From: Hydrogenovibrio marinus
Lineage (GTDB): Bacteria; Pseudomonadota; Gammaproteobacteria; Thiomicrospirales; Thiomicrospiraceae
Direction of reading: 5' to 3'
DNA length: 64,000 bases
Assembly: GCF_013340845.1 (NCBI RefSeq)
Contig: NZ_AP020335.1
Coordinates: forward strand, 186,001-250,000
Below, in pieces: positions 53,438 to 62,318 of this stretch (its first letter is position 1; the number at the start of each line of letters is the position of its first letter). The notes below the pieces were generated by a model. That model was not told the DNA's origin. It worked only from the letters and a program-made list of their open reading frames with translations, and made no database searches. A program made the translations under genes and the position numbers.

Positions 53438-54010
53438 TTATGCCTGCGCAAGCTGTGGCGCTTCTTGAGCGGCGGTTTCCAAATAATTGAAAATCCCTTG
53501 CCCTAAAAGCGCATTGACATTCAAGACGATGACCATCAGATCTTCGTGGTCCTGCTTGCGAAGGTTGGCGACGCCTTGTATATATTGATCGCTGATACCC
53601 TCATTGCCCTGAAACGCTGGTACGCCCTGAAGGGTTGTTATATTGATGTTTTCCACATCGCTGACGCCATCCACCACCAAACCAACGGTTTTATAGTTTC
53701 CGGCTTCATCCTGCTCCATCGACATTCTGGTGATAATCACCACTGTACTGTCGTCATAAGTGGCTTTGCCTATCTGGAAACGGTTTCGCAGATCGATTAT
53801 CGGTACGATGGCGCCACGGATATTGATGACGCCCTTGATGAAATTAGGCATTTCCGGCAATTGCGTGGTTTTCTCCCAGCCCCGGATTTCCTGCACCCTA
53901 AGAATATCCAACCCATAAAGTTCATTGCCGAGAATGAACGTCAGGAACTGGGTGTGGGAGGGTGAGTTTTCCTCAGCGATTTGGTTGTCCAGGTTATTCA
54001 TCGTGTCCAT
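53438..54010 (-). CDS. cheW: Chemotaxis coupling protein CheW
   Basis: A ~190-residue CheW: QFLTFILGNELYGLDILRVQEIRGWEKTTQLPEMPNFIKGVINIRGAIVPIIDLRNRF, then VGLVVDGVSDVENI. It couples chemoreceptors to CheA. The start ATG 54010 shares one base with the stop of the upstream receptor gene, so the two are co-translated. A 5-codon upstream extension is possible. Confidence 0.94.
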   Translation of the reverse strand: MDTMNNLDNQIAEENSPSHTQFLTFILGNELYGLDILRVQEIRGWEKTTQLPEMPNFIKGVINIRGAIVPIIDLRNRFQIGKATYDDSTVVIITRMSMEQDEAGNYKTVGLVVDGVSDVENINITTLQGVPAFQGNEGISDQYIQGVANLRKQDHEDLMVIVLNVNALLGQGIFNYLETAAQEAPQLAQA

Positions 54011-55854
54011 TAGAATTCCCCCCATTCATCGCTGTCAGCTTTGTTCGCTGAAGGCTCTTGTTTAGCAACCGCTTTGACTGGCGCAGCAATAGGTTTTACT
54101 TCAGGTTTTTTTGGCAAATGAGGTGTGTGCTTGATTTCGCGGCCGGTTTTGAAAAATGCCATGTCGTGACTCAATTGGTTAGCCTGGTCACTCATACTTT
54201 CTGCTGCGGCCGAAGTCTCTTCCACCAAAGCGGCATTTTGTTGAGTCACTTCGTCTATTTGAGAAATCGCCTGGTGTACTTGGCTGATGCCGGTCGCCTG
54301 CTCGGAAGATGCCTGTGCGATTTGCCCAATCATTTGCGTGATAGACTCAATCGAAGAATTAATGTTGCCTAACATCTCACCCGATTCACTTGCTAGGTTC
54401 GAGCCTTGTTTCACTCTATCCGAGGTTTCATCAATCAGTTTTTTGATGTCTTTAGCGGCCTCGGCAGATTTTTGTGCCAGTGAACGGACTTCCCCTGCCA
54501 CTACTGCAAACCCGCGACCATGATCGCCAGCTCTAGCGGCTTCAACCGCAGCGTTCAGTGCCAACAAGTTGGTCTGGAAAGCGATACCGTCAATCAAGGT
54601 GACGATTTCAGCGATTTTATGGCTGGATTCCTCAATGGCATTCATGGCTTCAATGGTCTGATTCATGACCTCTGTGCCTTCGTTCGCTTTTTTCTGAGCG
54701 TCAGTAGACACTTTAGAGGCATTTTGGGCATTTTCGGTATTTGCTTGTACGGCAGAGTTCATTTGATCCATAGTCGCGCTGGTTTCTTCAAGCGCAGCGG
54801 CTTGTTGTTGAACACGTTCGCTCAAATCAAGCGCACCTTGCTTAACTTCATTCGACGCATTAGAAACAAACTGAGAAGAGCTGATTGCACTGACAATTAC
54901 GCCCTGAAGTTTTTCGGACATATCCTGAATGTTAAAAGTCAGTGATTCGATTAGTGGTCTAAACATGCTAACTTGTCTGTCATTAAGGTGTTGCTTCATA
55001 CGAGCGGTTAAATCGCCTTCTGCAAAGTGTTCAAGAACACTTCCGGCATCATCGATAACGTTTTGAAGCAGTAAGGTGTTTTCGTTTTTGCTGACATCCA
55101 CAGCATACTTGATGACCTTAATGGCGTTGCCCTTTTCATCAAGAATAGGGTTGTAGCTTGCTTCAAGCCAAATGTCCTGCCCGTGTCGAGTAACGCGTTG
55201 GAAAGTGCCTGATTTATATTGACCTGCTTTCAGATCCTGCCAGAAGGTTCTATATTCTTCACTTTCGGCATAGTCCGGTTTAACGAACAGTCTATGGTGC
55301 TTCCCTTGAATTTCGCTAAGTTGGTAGCCCATTGCTGCCATAAAGTTATCGTTGGCATTGAGGATGTGACCATCCAAATCAAACTCAATCACAGCCATTA
55401 CTCGATTGATGGCATCAATTTGACCTTGATTGATGATTTCCTGTTGTACTTCGGCGGTTATATCCGAAGCAACTTTCACCACTTTATAGGCTTTGCCGTG
55501 CTTATCAAATAAAGGAGTGTAAGAGGCCTCCAACCAAACTTCATTGCCGTTTTTATCGATACGTTTATATCTTCCGGAAACAAATCGCCCTTCTTTCAGG
55601 GAACGCCAGAATTTTTGGTAATCCGGATGGCTATTTTCTTCTGCGCTGACAAACATACGATGATGTTGACCAACCAAATCAGCGGCTTGGTAGCCCATTG
55701 TTTTCAAGAAATTTTCATTGGCAGTTAAGATGTTGCCATCTACATCAAACTCAATCATTGCTTGAGATCGACTAATGGCATCGATTAATGCGTTTTGTTC
55801 AAAAATGGTATTTTGAGCGTCATTTAATTGGTCTTTGTATTTTTGGCAGAACAT
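54010..55854 (-). CDS. Cytoplasmic chemoreceptor with two PAS domains (Aer-like)
   Basis: A 614-residue receptor without transmembrane helices. PAS1 (about 20-135: [37 protein letters not shown]) and PAS2 (about 145-260: [37 protein letters not shown]) are similar to each other, each ending in a PAC-type strand; the pattern is that of heme/flavin or small-ligand PAS. A short HAMP-like link and the MA domain follow ([41 protein letters not shown]). The C-terminus DSDEWGEF resembles a CheR tether. Likely senses oxygen or redox; inferred. Confidence 0.93.
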   Translation of the reverse strand: MFCQKYKDQLNDAQNTIFEQNALIDAISRSQAMIEFDVDGNILTANENFLKTMGYQAADLVGQHHRMFVSAEENSHPDYQKFWRSLKEGRFVSGRYKRIDKNGNEVWLEASYTPLFDKHGKAYKVVKVASDITAEVQQEIINQGQIDAINRVMAVIEFDLDGHILNANDNFMAAMGYQLSEIQGKHHRLFVKPDYAESEEYRTFWQDLKAGQYKSGTFQRVTRHGQDIWLEASYNPILDEKGNAIKVIKYAVDVSKNENTLLLQNVIDDAGSVLEHFAEGDLTARMKQHLNDRQVSMFRPLIESLTFNIQDMSEKLQGVIVSAISSSQFVSNASNEVKQGALDLSERVQQQAAALEETSATMDQMNSAVQANTENAQNASKVSTDAQKKANEGTEVMNQTIEAMNAIEESSHKIAEIVTLIDGIAFQTNLLALNAAVEAARAGDHGRGFAVVAGEVRSLAQKSAEAAKDIKKLIDETSDRVKQGSNLASESGEMLGNINSSIESITQMIGQIAQASSEQATGISQVHQAISQIDEVTQQNAALVEETSAAAESMSDQANQLSHDMAFFKTGREIKHTPHLPKKPEVKPIAAPVKAVAKQEPSANKADSDEWGEF

Positions 55855-56171
55855 GGTTTGTCCCTCCTTATTAAGTTGGGAGATTATCCATAAATGGGCG
55901 TAAAAACCCGAATTTAAGTTTTTTATATCTTAGTTGGGTATATTTTAGCATTCAAAAAAATCAATTTAAACCTTTTTGTGCGATTTATTCGTTTTTTGTT
56001 TGTTTGAGACTTTGAGTGATCGCAGGAAAGAGGGGGGAGTGGATTTGATATAGAAGACAGAATGGGTATGAAAAACCACCAGATTTGGTTTCGAAAAGAT
56101 ATTTTGAATAAATTTGAAATTGTATTTGACAGCCTTTGAACCCATCTCTATAATACGCAAATTCAAAAAAC
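55855..56171. promoter_or_regulatory. Gap between the PAS receptor gene and tRNA-Phe
   Basis: Minus-strand leader of the receptor gene (AAGGAGGGACAAACC before its ATG) and, toward the right end, the tRNA promoter described separately. The remainder is AT-rich with no gene I can support. Confidence 0.5.
56126..56154 (+). promoter_or_regulatory. Consensus sigma-70 promoter of the tRNA pair
   Basis: TTGACA (56126-56131), a 17-nt spacer and TATAAT (56149-56154), both perfect matches, 18 bp before the tRNA-Phe 5' end. The GC-rich start ACGC after the -10 suits stringent control. Confidence 0.88.
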
Positions 56172-56247
56172 GGCCACATAGCTCAGTTGGTAGAGCAAAG
56201 GATTGAAAATCCTTGTGTCCCTGGTTCGATTCCAGGTGTGGCCACCA
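56172..56247 (+). tRNA. tRNA-Phe (anticodon GAA)
   Basis: A 76-nt gene: acceptor GGCCACA/TGTGGCC, D-arm GCTCAGTTGGTAGAGC, anticodon arm AGGATTGAAAATCCT with GAA, T-arm CTGGTTCGATTCCAG, and encoded ACCA. Tandem with tRNA-Leu four bases downstream. Confidence 0.97.
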
Positions 56248-56251
56248 CATT

Positions 56252-56335
<84 letters not shown>

Positions 56336-56341
56336 CATTCG

Positions 56342-56373
56342 AAGCCCGAGTAGTTTCTACTTGGGCTTTTTTA
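56342..56373 (+). terminator. Terminator of the tRNA operon
   Basis: AAGCCCGAGTAG (56342-56353) pairs with CTACTTGGGCTT (56357-56368, one G-U) and is followed by TTTTTA. Confidence 0.85.
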
Positions 56374-56383
56374 TGCCCGTCTT

Positions 56384-56992
56384 TCAGGAATTGTTCGATT
56401 TTAGATTGTATTCGTAGTTGATGAAACTGCGAATAATATCGGCTTGAATTGGCTTGTGAATGACCACGATATCTTTGGGTAGACGTTCTCTATCTACTTG
56501 CTCTTGCGGTACTGCTGTAACAACAATAATGGTAGTGTTTGCGGTTTCTTCATTATTGCGTAGCGCCTTTAGCATGTCGTACCCGTTCATGTTTGGCATC
56601 ATAAGATCTGCAAAGATGATTTGTGGCTGTATTTTACCGATCATCATCAAACCTTCGTAGCCATCATTGGCAACATGGACAAGGATGTCTAGATTTAATC
56701 TCTGTACGATGCTGCTAATGAGTTGTTGGGTAAGAGGATCATCATCGACAATCACTACTTTAAAGGGGCTGTAGCTTCCAGTCTGTTCTATGGACTCGGT
56801 CTGGTCTGGTGAGGCTTTATTATTAAACTTCTGGATGTACTCGTTAACGGAAGAGCGAAGCAACCTGCGGTGCCCACCTGGTGTTTTCCATGTTTTTAAA
56901 ATGCCTTCATCAGCAAGGCGCTTGACGACGGTTTTTGAAACCCCGATGATCTCACAGGCTTCGGTGGTGGTTGTGTATTCGTTAGGCTGCAT
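56384..56992 (-). CDS. Response regulator with an N-terminal excisionase/MerR-type helix-turn-helix
   Basis: About 202 residues. Residues ~5-55 are a DNA-binding domain (TTTTEACEIIGVSKTVVKRLADEGILKTWKTPGGHRRLLRSSVNEYI), followed by a short linker and a receiver domain: VVIVDDDPLTQQLI (acidic pocket), IIFADLMMPNMNGYDMLKAL (phospho-Asp), TTIIVVTAVP (Thr/Ser switch) and VVIHKPIQ (Lys). The order HTH then REC is reversed relative to OmpR or NarL regulators. ATG 56992 starts the conserved part; an upstream ATG at 57058 lacks a ribosome site. No kinase is adjacent. Confidence 0.85.
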   Translation of the reverse strand: MQPNEYTTTTEACEIIGVSKTVVKRLADEGILKTWKTPGGHRRLLRSSVNEYIQKFNNKASPDQTESIEQTGSYSPFKVVIVDDDPLTQQLISSIVQRLNLDILVHVANDGYEGLMMIGKIQPQIIFADLMMPNMNGYDMLKALRNNEETANTTIIVVTAVPQEQVDRERLPKDIVVIHKPIQADIIRSFINYEYNLKSNNS

Positions 56993-57275
56993 ATTTACTG
57001 TCTTATTTCTTAATTTAGTGTGTAGAGATATATTATTCTTTTTGTTCGTATTGTGCAAATAATTTAAATATTACTTTTTATAAGGGAATGGCTGTGCAGG
57101 GTATATGTGCGCAAATACCTTTTTGAGTCAGTTTCTTCTAGTTTGGTGCAAATTTAATAAATTTTGGTTAGTAATTTTTCTTATTATGATTTAACTGATT
57201 GTTAAATTAAGTTTTCTATTGGTTAGCCTGAAAATTGCTTTACTTTAATGGGTTGTTCAATGAGGAGTAAAGGCA

Positions 57276-58727
57276 ATGCGTACGGCACTCAAAGAGTACA
57301 AAGTCGGTACTGGATATGATGAAGTTCTTGGTAATTCCGGTCAGCCGACGTCAGCAGCATCAGAGCTGGTGAATCATCTTAATACCCTATCACTGTCAGA
57401 TGTAAAGGAATTACAGAAGAATGCCGAAGCAACGATTGCTCAGTTGGGGATTTCATTTACGGTTTACAGTGATGAAGGTAATATCGATCGCCTATGGCCA
57501 TTTGATCTATTGCCAAGGGTAATCGATGCAGAAGAATGGAAGCAGGTCTCCGAGGGGTTGAAGCAAAGGCTGAAGGCGCTCAACCTGTTTATCGAAGATA
57601 TTTACAATGATCAAAAGATTTTAAAAGCCGGTATAGTCCCCGCTGAAATTATTTTGTCCTCCAAGGATTATCGCCCTGAATGCGCCGGGATGAAACTCAT
57701 GCACCACTCCTGGGCATGCATTTGCGGTACGGATTTGGTACGTGACGATTCCGGTAGTTTCTATGTGTTGGAAGATAATCTTCGCGTTCCTTCAGGTGTT
57801 TCCTACATGCTGGAAAACCGCGCGGTCATGAAGAGTGTGATGCCAGATGCGTTTAGAGACATCTCCATCCTGCCAATGAATCAATATCCCTATGAACTTT
57901 TGTCGATGCTACGTTCTATCTGTCCAACAGATACCCCTCACCCCGAAGTGGTGGTGCTAACGCCGGGTATTTTCAATTCTGCTTACTATGAGCATGCGTT
58001 TTTAGCACATGAAATGGGGGTGGAATTGGTTGAGGGCAGTGATTTGGTGGTCGGTGATGATGACTGTGTTTACATGAGAAACATAGATGGTCTGCAGAAA
58101 GTGGATGTCATTTATCGACGCATTGATGATGCTTTCATTGACCCCGAAGCGTTTAATCCTGATTCTGTGCTGGGAATTCCGGGATTGATTCGCGCATGGA
58201 AAGCTGGCAATGTCGGCATCGCCAATGCGCCTGGCTGTGGTGTTGCGGATGATAAGGTGCTTTATGCCTATGTTCCTGAAATCATCCGTTTTTATCTGAA
58301 TGAAGAGCCGATTTTGCCAAATGTACCGACCTATCTGTGTAGCCGAGAAGAAGACCGAAAGTATGTTTTGGAGCATCTAGAAGAACTGGTTGTCAAGCCT
58401 GCGAATGAGTCCGGCGGCTATGGACTTTTGATTGGTCCTAAAGCCTCTCAAGAAGAAATCGAGCAGTTTCGCCAACTGATTGAAGATAACCCGAGAAATT
58501 ATGTCGCCCAGCCGACGCTGTGTTTATCGACCGTGCCGACCTTGTGCGACGAAGGGGTTGAGCCAAGACATGTCGATTTGCGCCCCTTTATCCTGCAAGG
58601 GAGTAAGTCTTATGTGACGGCAGGTGGTTTGACACGTGTCGCCTTGGTGAGAGGATCTCTCGTAGTGAACTCTTCACAAGGTGGCGGCAGTAAAGATACC
58701 TGGATTGTCAAAAAGGAGGGCGCATAA
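57276..58727 (+). CDS. Circularly permuted ATP-grasp protein (DUF404/DUF407)
   Basis: A 483-residue protein of the CP-ATP-grasp family: IAQLGISFTVYSDEGNIDRLWPFDLLPRVIDAEEWKQVSEGLKQRLKALNLFIEDIYNDQKIL, LMHHSWACICGTDLVRDDSGSFYVLEDNLRVPSGVSYMLENR, DVIYRRIDDAFIDPEAFNPDSVLGIPGLI and LVVKPANESGGYGLLIGPKAS. Such enzymes are thought to form peptide-like bonds, but the substrate is unknown. It is followed without gap by the alpha-E gene, its standard partner. GAGGAGTAAAGGC precedes the ATG. Confidence 0.93.
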   Translation: MRTALKEYKVGTGYDEVLGNSGQPTSAASELVNHLNTLSLSDVKELQKNAEATIAQLGISFTVYSDEGNIDRLWPFDLLPRVIDAEEWKQVSEGLKQRLKALNLFIEDIYNDQKILKAGIVPAEIILSSKDYRPECAGMKLMHHSWACICGTDLVRDDSGSFYVLEDNLRVPSGVSYMLENRAVMKSVMPDAFRDISILPMNQYPYELLSMLRSICPTDTPHPEVVVLTPGIFNSAYYEHAFLAHEMGVELVEGSDLVVGDDDCVYMRNIDGLQKVDVIYRRIDDAFIDPEAFNPDSVLGIPGLIRAWKAGNVGIANAPGCGVADDKVLYAYVPEIIRFYLNEEPILPNVPTYLCSREEDRKYVLEHLEELVVKPANESGGYGLLIGPKASQEEIEQFRQLIEDNPRNYVAQPTLCLSTVPTLCDEGVEPRHVDLRPFILQGSKSYVTAGGLTRVALVRGSLVVNSSQGGGSKDTWIVKKEGA

Positions 58728-59690
58728 ATGTTGTTGTCTAGAGTTGCAGAGCGCCTTTATTGGTTGGCAAGATATATTGAGCGTGTCGAAAATACAGCAA
58801 GGCTGTCAAAAATTCACTCGCAGTTGATGTTCGACTTGCCGAAATCGGTCAAATTGAATTGGTATACCCTAGTGGAAATTACCAGTAATGAAGATTATTT
58901 CGACGAGCACTATGATGCACGTACCGAAAAAAATTGCATGTGGATGTTGCTGGGAGACAGGAACAACTCGGCATCTTTGATTTCCTCATTATGGTGGGCA
59001 CGCGAAAACATTCGTACCACACGCGATTCTTTGCCGAGGGAAGCATGGGTTTATATCAATGAAATCTACCTTTATGTGAAAGATAATATTGATGATCTTC
59101 AAGTGAGAAGTCGACGTAATGCATTGTTGGAAAAAGTCATTCGTACATGCCAGGCAATATCCGGCATGTTGATGGGAACCATGAGTGATAATGCGGCATT
59201 TCGATTTCTGATGATGGGGCAGTTGATTGAACGAGCCGATATGACGTCTCGTATTTTGGATGTGGGTGGTTACTTCGCAGCACAAGAATATAATCCGGAA
59301 GAAGTCGAACAATATGGCAGTATTTTGTGGGCGAATATTTTGAAATCCATCGGTATCTATTTTATGTACCGTCAGGCGGTGCAGATAGAGATTAACGGGA
59401 ATTCGGTTATAGAGTTTTTGGTGTATGATGACAGGCAATTCCGTTCCATCAAGTATTGTGCAAACAAAATGCATGAGTTGGCGAATATTTTGCCTAACTC
59501 AAGAGAAGTTCTGAAAGTCATCAAGCAACTACAGGATTTGATTGATCAGCCGCCGGAAATGGAAGCCGGGTCTACCACGCTTCATGATTATCTTGACGTG
59601 CTACAGTTGAAAATTTCTGCTATTCACAATGCTTGTTACCGCACATGGTTCTACCCGGAAGTGGAAGCGGTTTCAGGAAGCGTTCAATAA
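58728..59690 (+). CDS. Alpha-E domain protein
   Basis: A 320-residue mainly helical protein of the alpha-E (DUF403) family: LLSRVAERLYWLARYIERVENTARLSKIHSQLM, WWARENIRTTRDSLPREAWVYINEIY, FRFLMMGQLIERADMTSRILDVG and VIEFLVYDDRQFRSIKYCANKM. The family is nearly always beside a CP-ATP-grasp gene, here starting the base after its stop, and is likely a helper or partner in the same reaction. No enzyme activity is proven. Confidence 0.93.
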   Translation: MLLSRVAERLYWLARYIERVENTARLSKIHSQLMFDLPKSVKLNWYTLVEITSNEDYFDEHYDARTEKNCMWMLLGDRNNSASLISSLWWARENIRTTRDSLPREAWVYINEIYLYVKDNIDDLQVRSRRNALLEKVIRTCQAISGMLMGTMSDNAAFRFLMMGQLIERADMTSRILDVGGYFAAQEYNPEEVEQYGSILWANILKSIGIYFMYRQAVQIEINGNSVIEFLVYDDRQFRSIKYCANKMHELANILPNSREVLKVIKQLQDLIDQPPEMEAGSTTLHDYLDVLQLKISAIHNACYRTWFYPEVEAVSGSVQ

Positions 59691-59704
59691 GGAGTGTTAT
59701 CGCG

Positions 59705-60745
59705 GTGAAGCGTTTTTTTTGCCAATGTGGGCAAGAGGTTTTTTTAAACAATCTGTTTTGCGAAAGCTGTGGTCGTGATTTGGCCTATGATCCGTCGATT
59801 CAATCCATGTGGAGCGGTGAGTTGACGGATAATGGGTTTGTGCCTCATTCTCAAGATGGTGATGATGCTCACGCCCCCATGAAGACTTGTGAGAATCGAA
59901 GTTACCCGGTCAATTGTAATTGGTTGGTGACCGATGAAAATGCATGTCAGTGCGTATCCTGTCAGACGACAAGAACTATTCCTGATTTGTCAGCACCAAA
60001 GAACCCGCAAAGATGGCGTATTCTTGAACGCTCCAAAAGGCATCTTTTTACAACATTGTTATTGCTGAACTTGCCAATACGGAATTATCGACAAATTGAG
60101 AATGGGCTGGTTTTCGACTTTTTGGAAGATAAGCGAACCAATCCGAATGTTGATTTGGAGCATGTCCTGACGGGGCACTCTCATGGGCAGATTACGCTAA
60201 ATGCTGCTGAAGCTGATGAGGGCTTCCTGCACACGATGAAAGAAGAAATGGGGGAACCTTACCGTACGGTACTAGGGCATTTTCGACATGAAATCGGTCA
60301 TTATTACTGGGATAAACTCATTAATTCGCCAGAACGATTGGAAGCCTTCCGAGAGCTATTTGGCGATGAGCGCAAGGATTATGACAAGGCACTTCAACGT
60401 TATTATGAAAACGGTGCGCCTGAGTTCAGAAGTCATCAATATATTTCCATGTACGCCAGCAGCCATCCATTTGAAGACTGGGCGGAAACCTGGGCGCACT
60501 ATATGCATATAGTCGATACTCTGGAAACCGCGGTGAGTTACGGTCTAAGTGTTTACAAGCCGAAAGTAAACGATTTCAACAGTTGGTATTCTGAGTGGGC
60601 GAGAGTTGCACAGGTGATGAATGCTTTAAATCGTAGTATGGGGCACGTGGATGCTTATCCTTTTGTATTGACGGACATTGTTAAAAGTAAATTGAAGTTT
60701 ATAGACAAGGTTGTAGACAGTTTTTCCGAAAAGAAAAATACTTGA
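59705..60745 (+). CDS. Zinc-ribbon metallopeptidase-like protein of the alpha-E operon
   Basis: A ~346-residue cytoplasmic protein. The N-terminus has two zinc-ribbon cysteine pairs (CQCGQEVFLNNLFCESCGRDL) and further cysteines (ENACQCVSCQ). The peptidase region has LGHFRHEIGHYYWDKLI, a gluzincin-type HExxH-like HEIGH motif, plus HPFEDWAETWAHYMHIVDTL with a possible third ligand. It fits the DUF2248-type putative zinc-binding peptidase. GTG 59705 is 11 nt after AAGGAG, which overlaps the alpha-E stop; upstream in-frame codons lie inside the alpha-E gene. Confidence 0.85.
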   Translation: MKRFFCQCGQEVFLNNLFCESCGRDLAYDPSIQSMWSGELTDNGFVPHSQDGDDAHAPMKTCENRSYPVNCNWLVTDENACQCVSCQTTRTIPDLSAPKNPQRWRILERSKRHLFTTLLLLNLPIRNYRQIENGLVFDFLEDKRTNPNVDLEHVLTGHSHGQITLNAAEADEGFLHTMKEEMGEPYRTVLGHFRHEIGHYYWDKLINSPERLEAFRELFGDERKDYDKALQRYYENGAPEFRSHQYISMYASSHPFEDWAETWAHYMHIVDTLETAVSYGLSVYKPKVNDFNSWYSEWARVAQVMNALNRSMGHVDAYPFVLTDIVKSKLKFIDKVVDSFSEKKNT

Positions 60746-60828
60746 ATTAAGATTGAGTTATCGAATTTTTTGCCGATAAATTAGTGTGAATTCTGTACAC
60801 TTAAAAAGTGAACTTTCGGAAAATGACT

Positions 60829-61185
60829 ATGGCTAAAAAACGCTTCGATACGGATTTGGATAGAGAGTGGATTGGTATTCTAGCTAAAATGCCACTGGAG
60901 CGCCGTCGTATGGAAGTGAAACACTGCGACTTACATTCTCTGGCAAAAGCCCTTTCAGATTATCCAAGCTGGAAAGCAGAACGAATTGCTGAAGCTTTGC
61001 AGCCACCTGTATCTCAAGAATTCATCAAGGCAGTCAAAATCTATAAAGGGGAGTTGCCTTTCCCTAAAAAGCTTAGAAAGCGTGTTCCCGTCTTAAACAA
61101 GATGCGTATGACGATGTCTATTTTGGCAGTTGTTGTCCTAGTTGCGTTGATCTTTGTTCTGAATGTTTACTTTCCATCCAATTAA
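60829..61185 (+). CDS. Small tail-anchored membrane protein of unknown function
   Basis: A 118-residue basic protein with one C-terminal transmembrane helix (MTMSILAVVVLVALIFVLNVYF) and a cytoplasmic helical domain of ~95 residues (WIGILAKMPLERRRMEVKHCDLHSLAKALSDYPSWKAERIAEAL). The frame could start at GTG 60808, but ATG 60829 follows GGAAAATG. It lies between the zinc peptidase and the cytochrome, separated from each by 60-80 bp. I recognise no family. Confidence 0.72.
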   Translation: MAKKRFDTDLDREWIGILAKMPLERRRMEVKHCDLHSLAKALSDYPSWKAERIAEALQPPVSQEFIKAVKIYKGELPFPKKLRKRVPVLNKMRMTMSILAVVVLVALIFVLNVYFPSN

Positions 61186-61246
61186 CACAATGCCTCAGTA
61201 ATAACCTTTCTTTGCTCTGTGGTGTTTCCGCTCAAAGGGGAAGTCT

Positions 61247-62260
61247 ATGAAGTCGCTGTATCTTTTGTTTGCTCTTTTAGGGGTGGCTACCGCTGCCAAT
61301 GCAATGGATGTATCACCTTATCATGTTGGACAGAAGCTTGACGCAAAACAGGCGAAGGCTTTAGTCGAGAAAGCGAAAAGTCGTTCCAAGAAAGACTGGG
61401 TGTTGCCTAACGGAGGTTATGAACATGAACCTAACGCGGATGAGATTCGCTATGGTATAGCCTTGTTGTCTAATACGGTGAAGCTGGTTGGGCCCAAGGT
61501 CGCTGATGTCAAAATGCGTTATTCCGGAAATTCATTGAATTGTACGAGTTGCCACTTGGCGAACAATGCCGGTTTGCCGGGAACAGTTCCCTATGGTATT
61601 CCATTGGTGAATGTTATGAATGACTACCCGAGTTTTCGTTCAAGAAGTATGTCGATTGGTTCACCGGAGGATAGGGTCAATGGCTGTATGACAAGAAGCC
61701 AAGGTGCGGGACATCCTTTCCCGAACGACTCGAAACAGATGAAATCGATCATTGCCTATTTTACTTGGTTGGCGAAAGATACTAAATCGGGTCAAGCCAT
61801 GAAAGGTACGGGACTGATTAACGTTAAGTTTCCGGATAGAAAAGCCGATCCGAAAGTGGGGCAGACGCTTTATGGGCAATTTTGTATGAGCTGCCATGCT
61901 GCAGGTGGGGCAGGGTTGAAGTCTCCGACTTATGCTCAAGACGGCACATACACTTTTCCACCACTGGCAGGAAAGGACTCCTTTAATGATGGTGCGGGTA
62001 TGAGTCGCCTAAAGACGGCAACGCGCTTTATTTATGGCAATATGCCGTTGGGGACTCATGCCGACCAACCTGTGTTGACGGTCAGTCAGGCTTATGACAT
62101 TGCGGCCTATGTTGAGTCGTTGCCAAGACCAAAAAAGGCTGGCAGAGAGCATGACTTCCCGAATCCGAAGTTCCGTCCAGACGACTATCCGGTTCCTGCT
62201 TATTTCAAAGGGAATAAAGCGGCGCTCGAAAAAGCGAAATATGGTCCTTACGACAAATAA
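61247..62260 (+). CDS. tsdA: TsdA-like diheme cytochrome c (thiosulfate dehydrogenase)
   Basis: A 337-residue periplasmic diheme cytochrome with a signal peptide (LLFALLGVATAANA). Two heme-attachment sites, CTSCH (LNCTSCHLANNAG) and CMSCH (FCMSCHAAGGAG), and RVNGCMTRSQGAG, whose cysteine corresponds to the unusual Cys axial ligand of heme 1 in TsdA. The C-terminal DFPNPKFRPDDYP is also TsdA-like. TsdA oxidises thiosulfate to tetrathionate (or the reverse). A GC-rich terminator follows. Confidence 0.88.
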   Translation: MKSLYLLFALLGVATAANAMDVSPYHVGQKLDAKQAKALVEKAKSRSKKDWVLPNGGYEHEPNADEIRYGIALLSNTVKLVGPKVADVKMRYSGNSLNCTSCHLANNAGLPGTVPYGIPLVNVMNDYPSFRSRSMSIGSPEDRVNGCMTRSQGAGHPFPNDSKQMKSIIAYFTWLAKDTKSGQAMKGTGLINVKFPDRKADPKVGQTLYGQFCMSCHAAGGAGLKSPTYAQDGTYTFPPLAGKDSFNDGAGMSRLKTATRFIYGNMPLGTHADQPVLTVSQAYDIAAYVESLPRPKKAGREHDFPNPKFRPDDYPVPAYFKGNKAALEKAKYGPYDK

Positions 62261-62278
62261 GGGAAGTCCAGAAACAAA

Positions 62279-62303
62279 AAAGCCCGCTTTATGCGGGCTT
62301 TTT
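62279..62303. terminator. Bidirectional terminator between the tsdA-like gene and typA
   Basis: AAAGCCCGC (62279-62287), loop TTTAT, GCGGGCTTTTT. It has A-run and T-run on either side, so it can end both convergent transcripts. Confidence 0.9.
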
Positions 62304-62318
62304 ATTGAGCAGGTAGTT

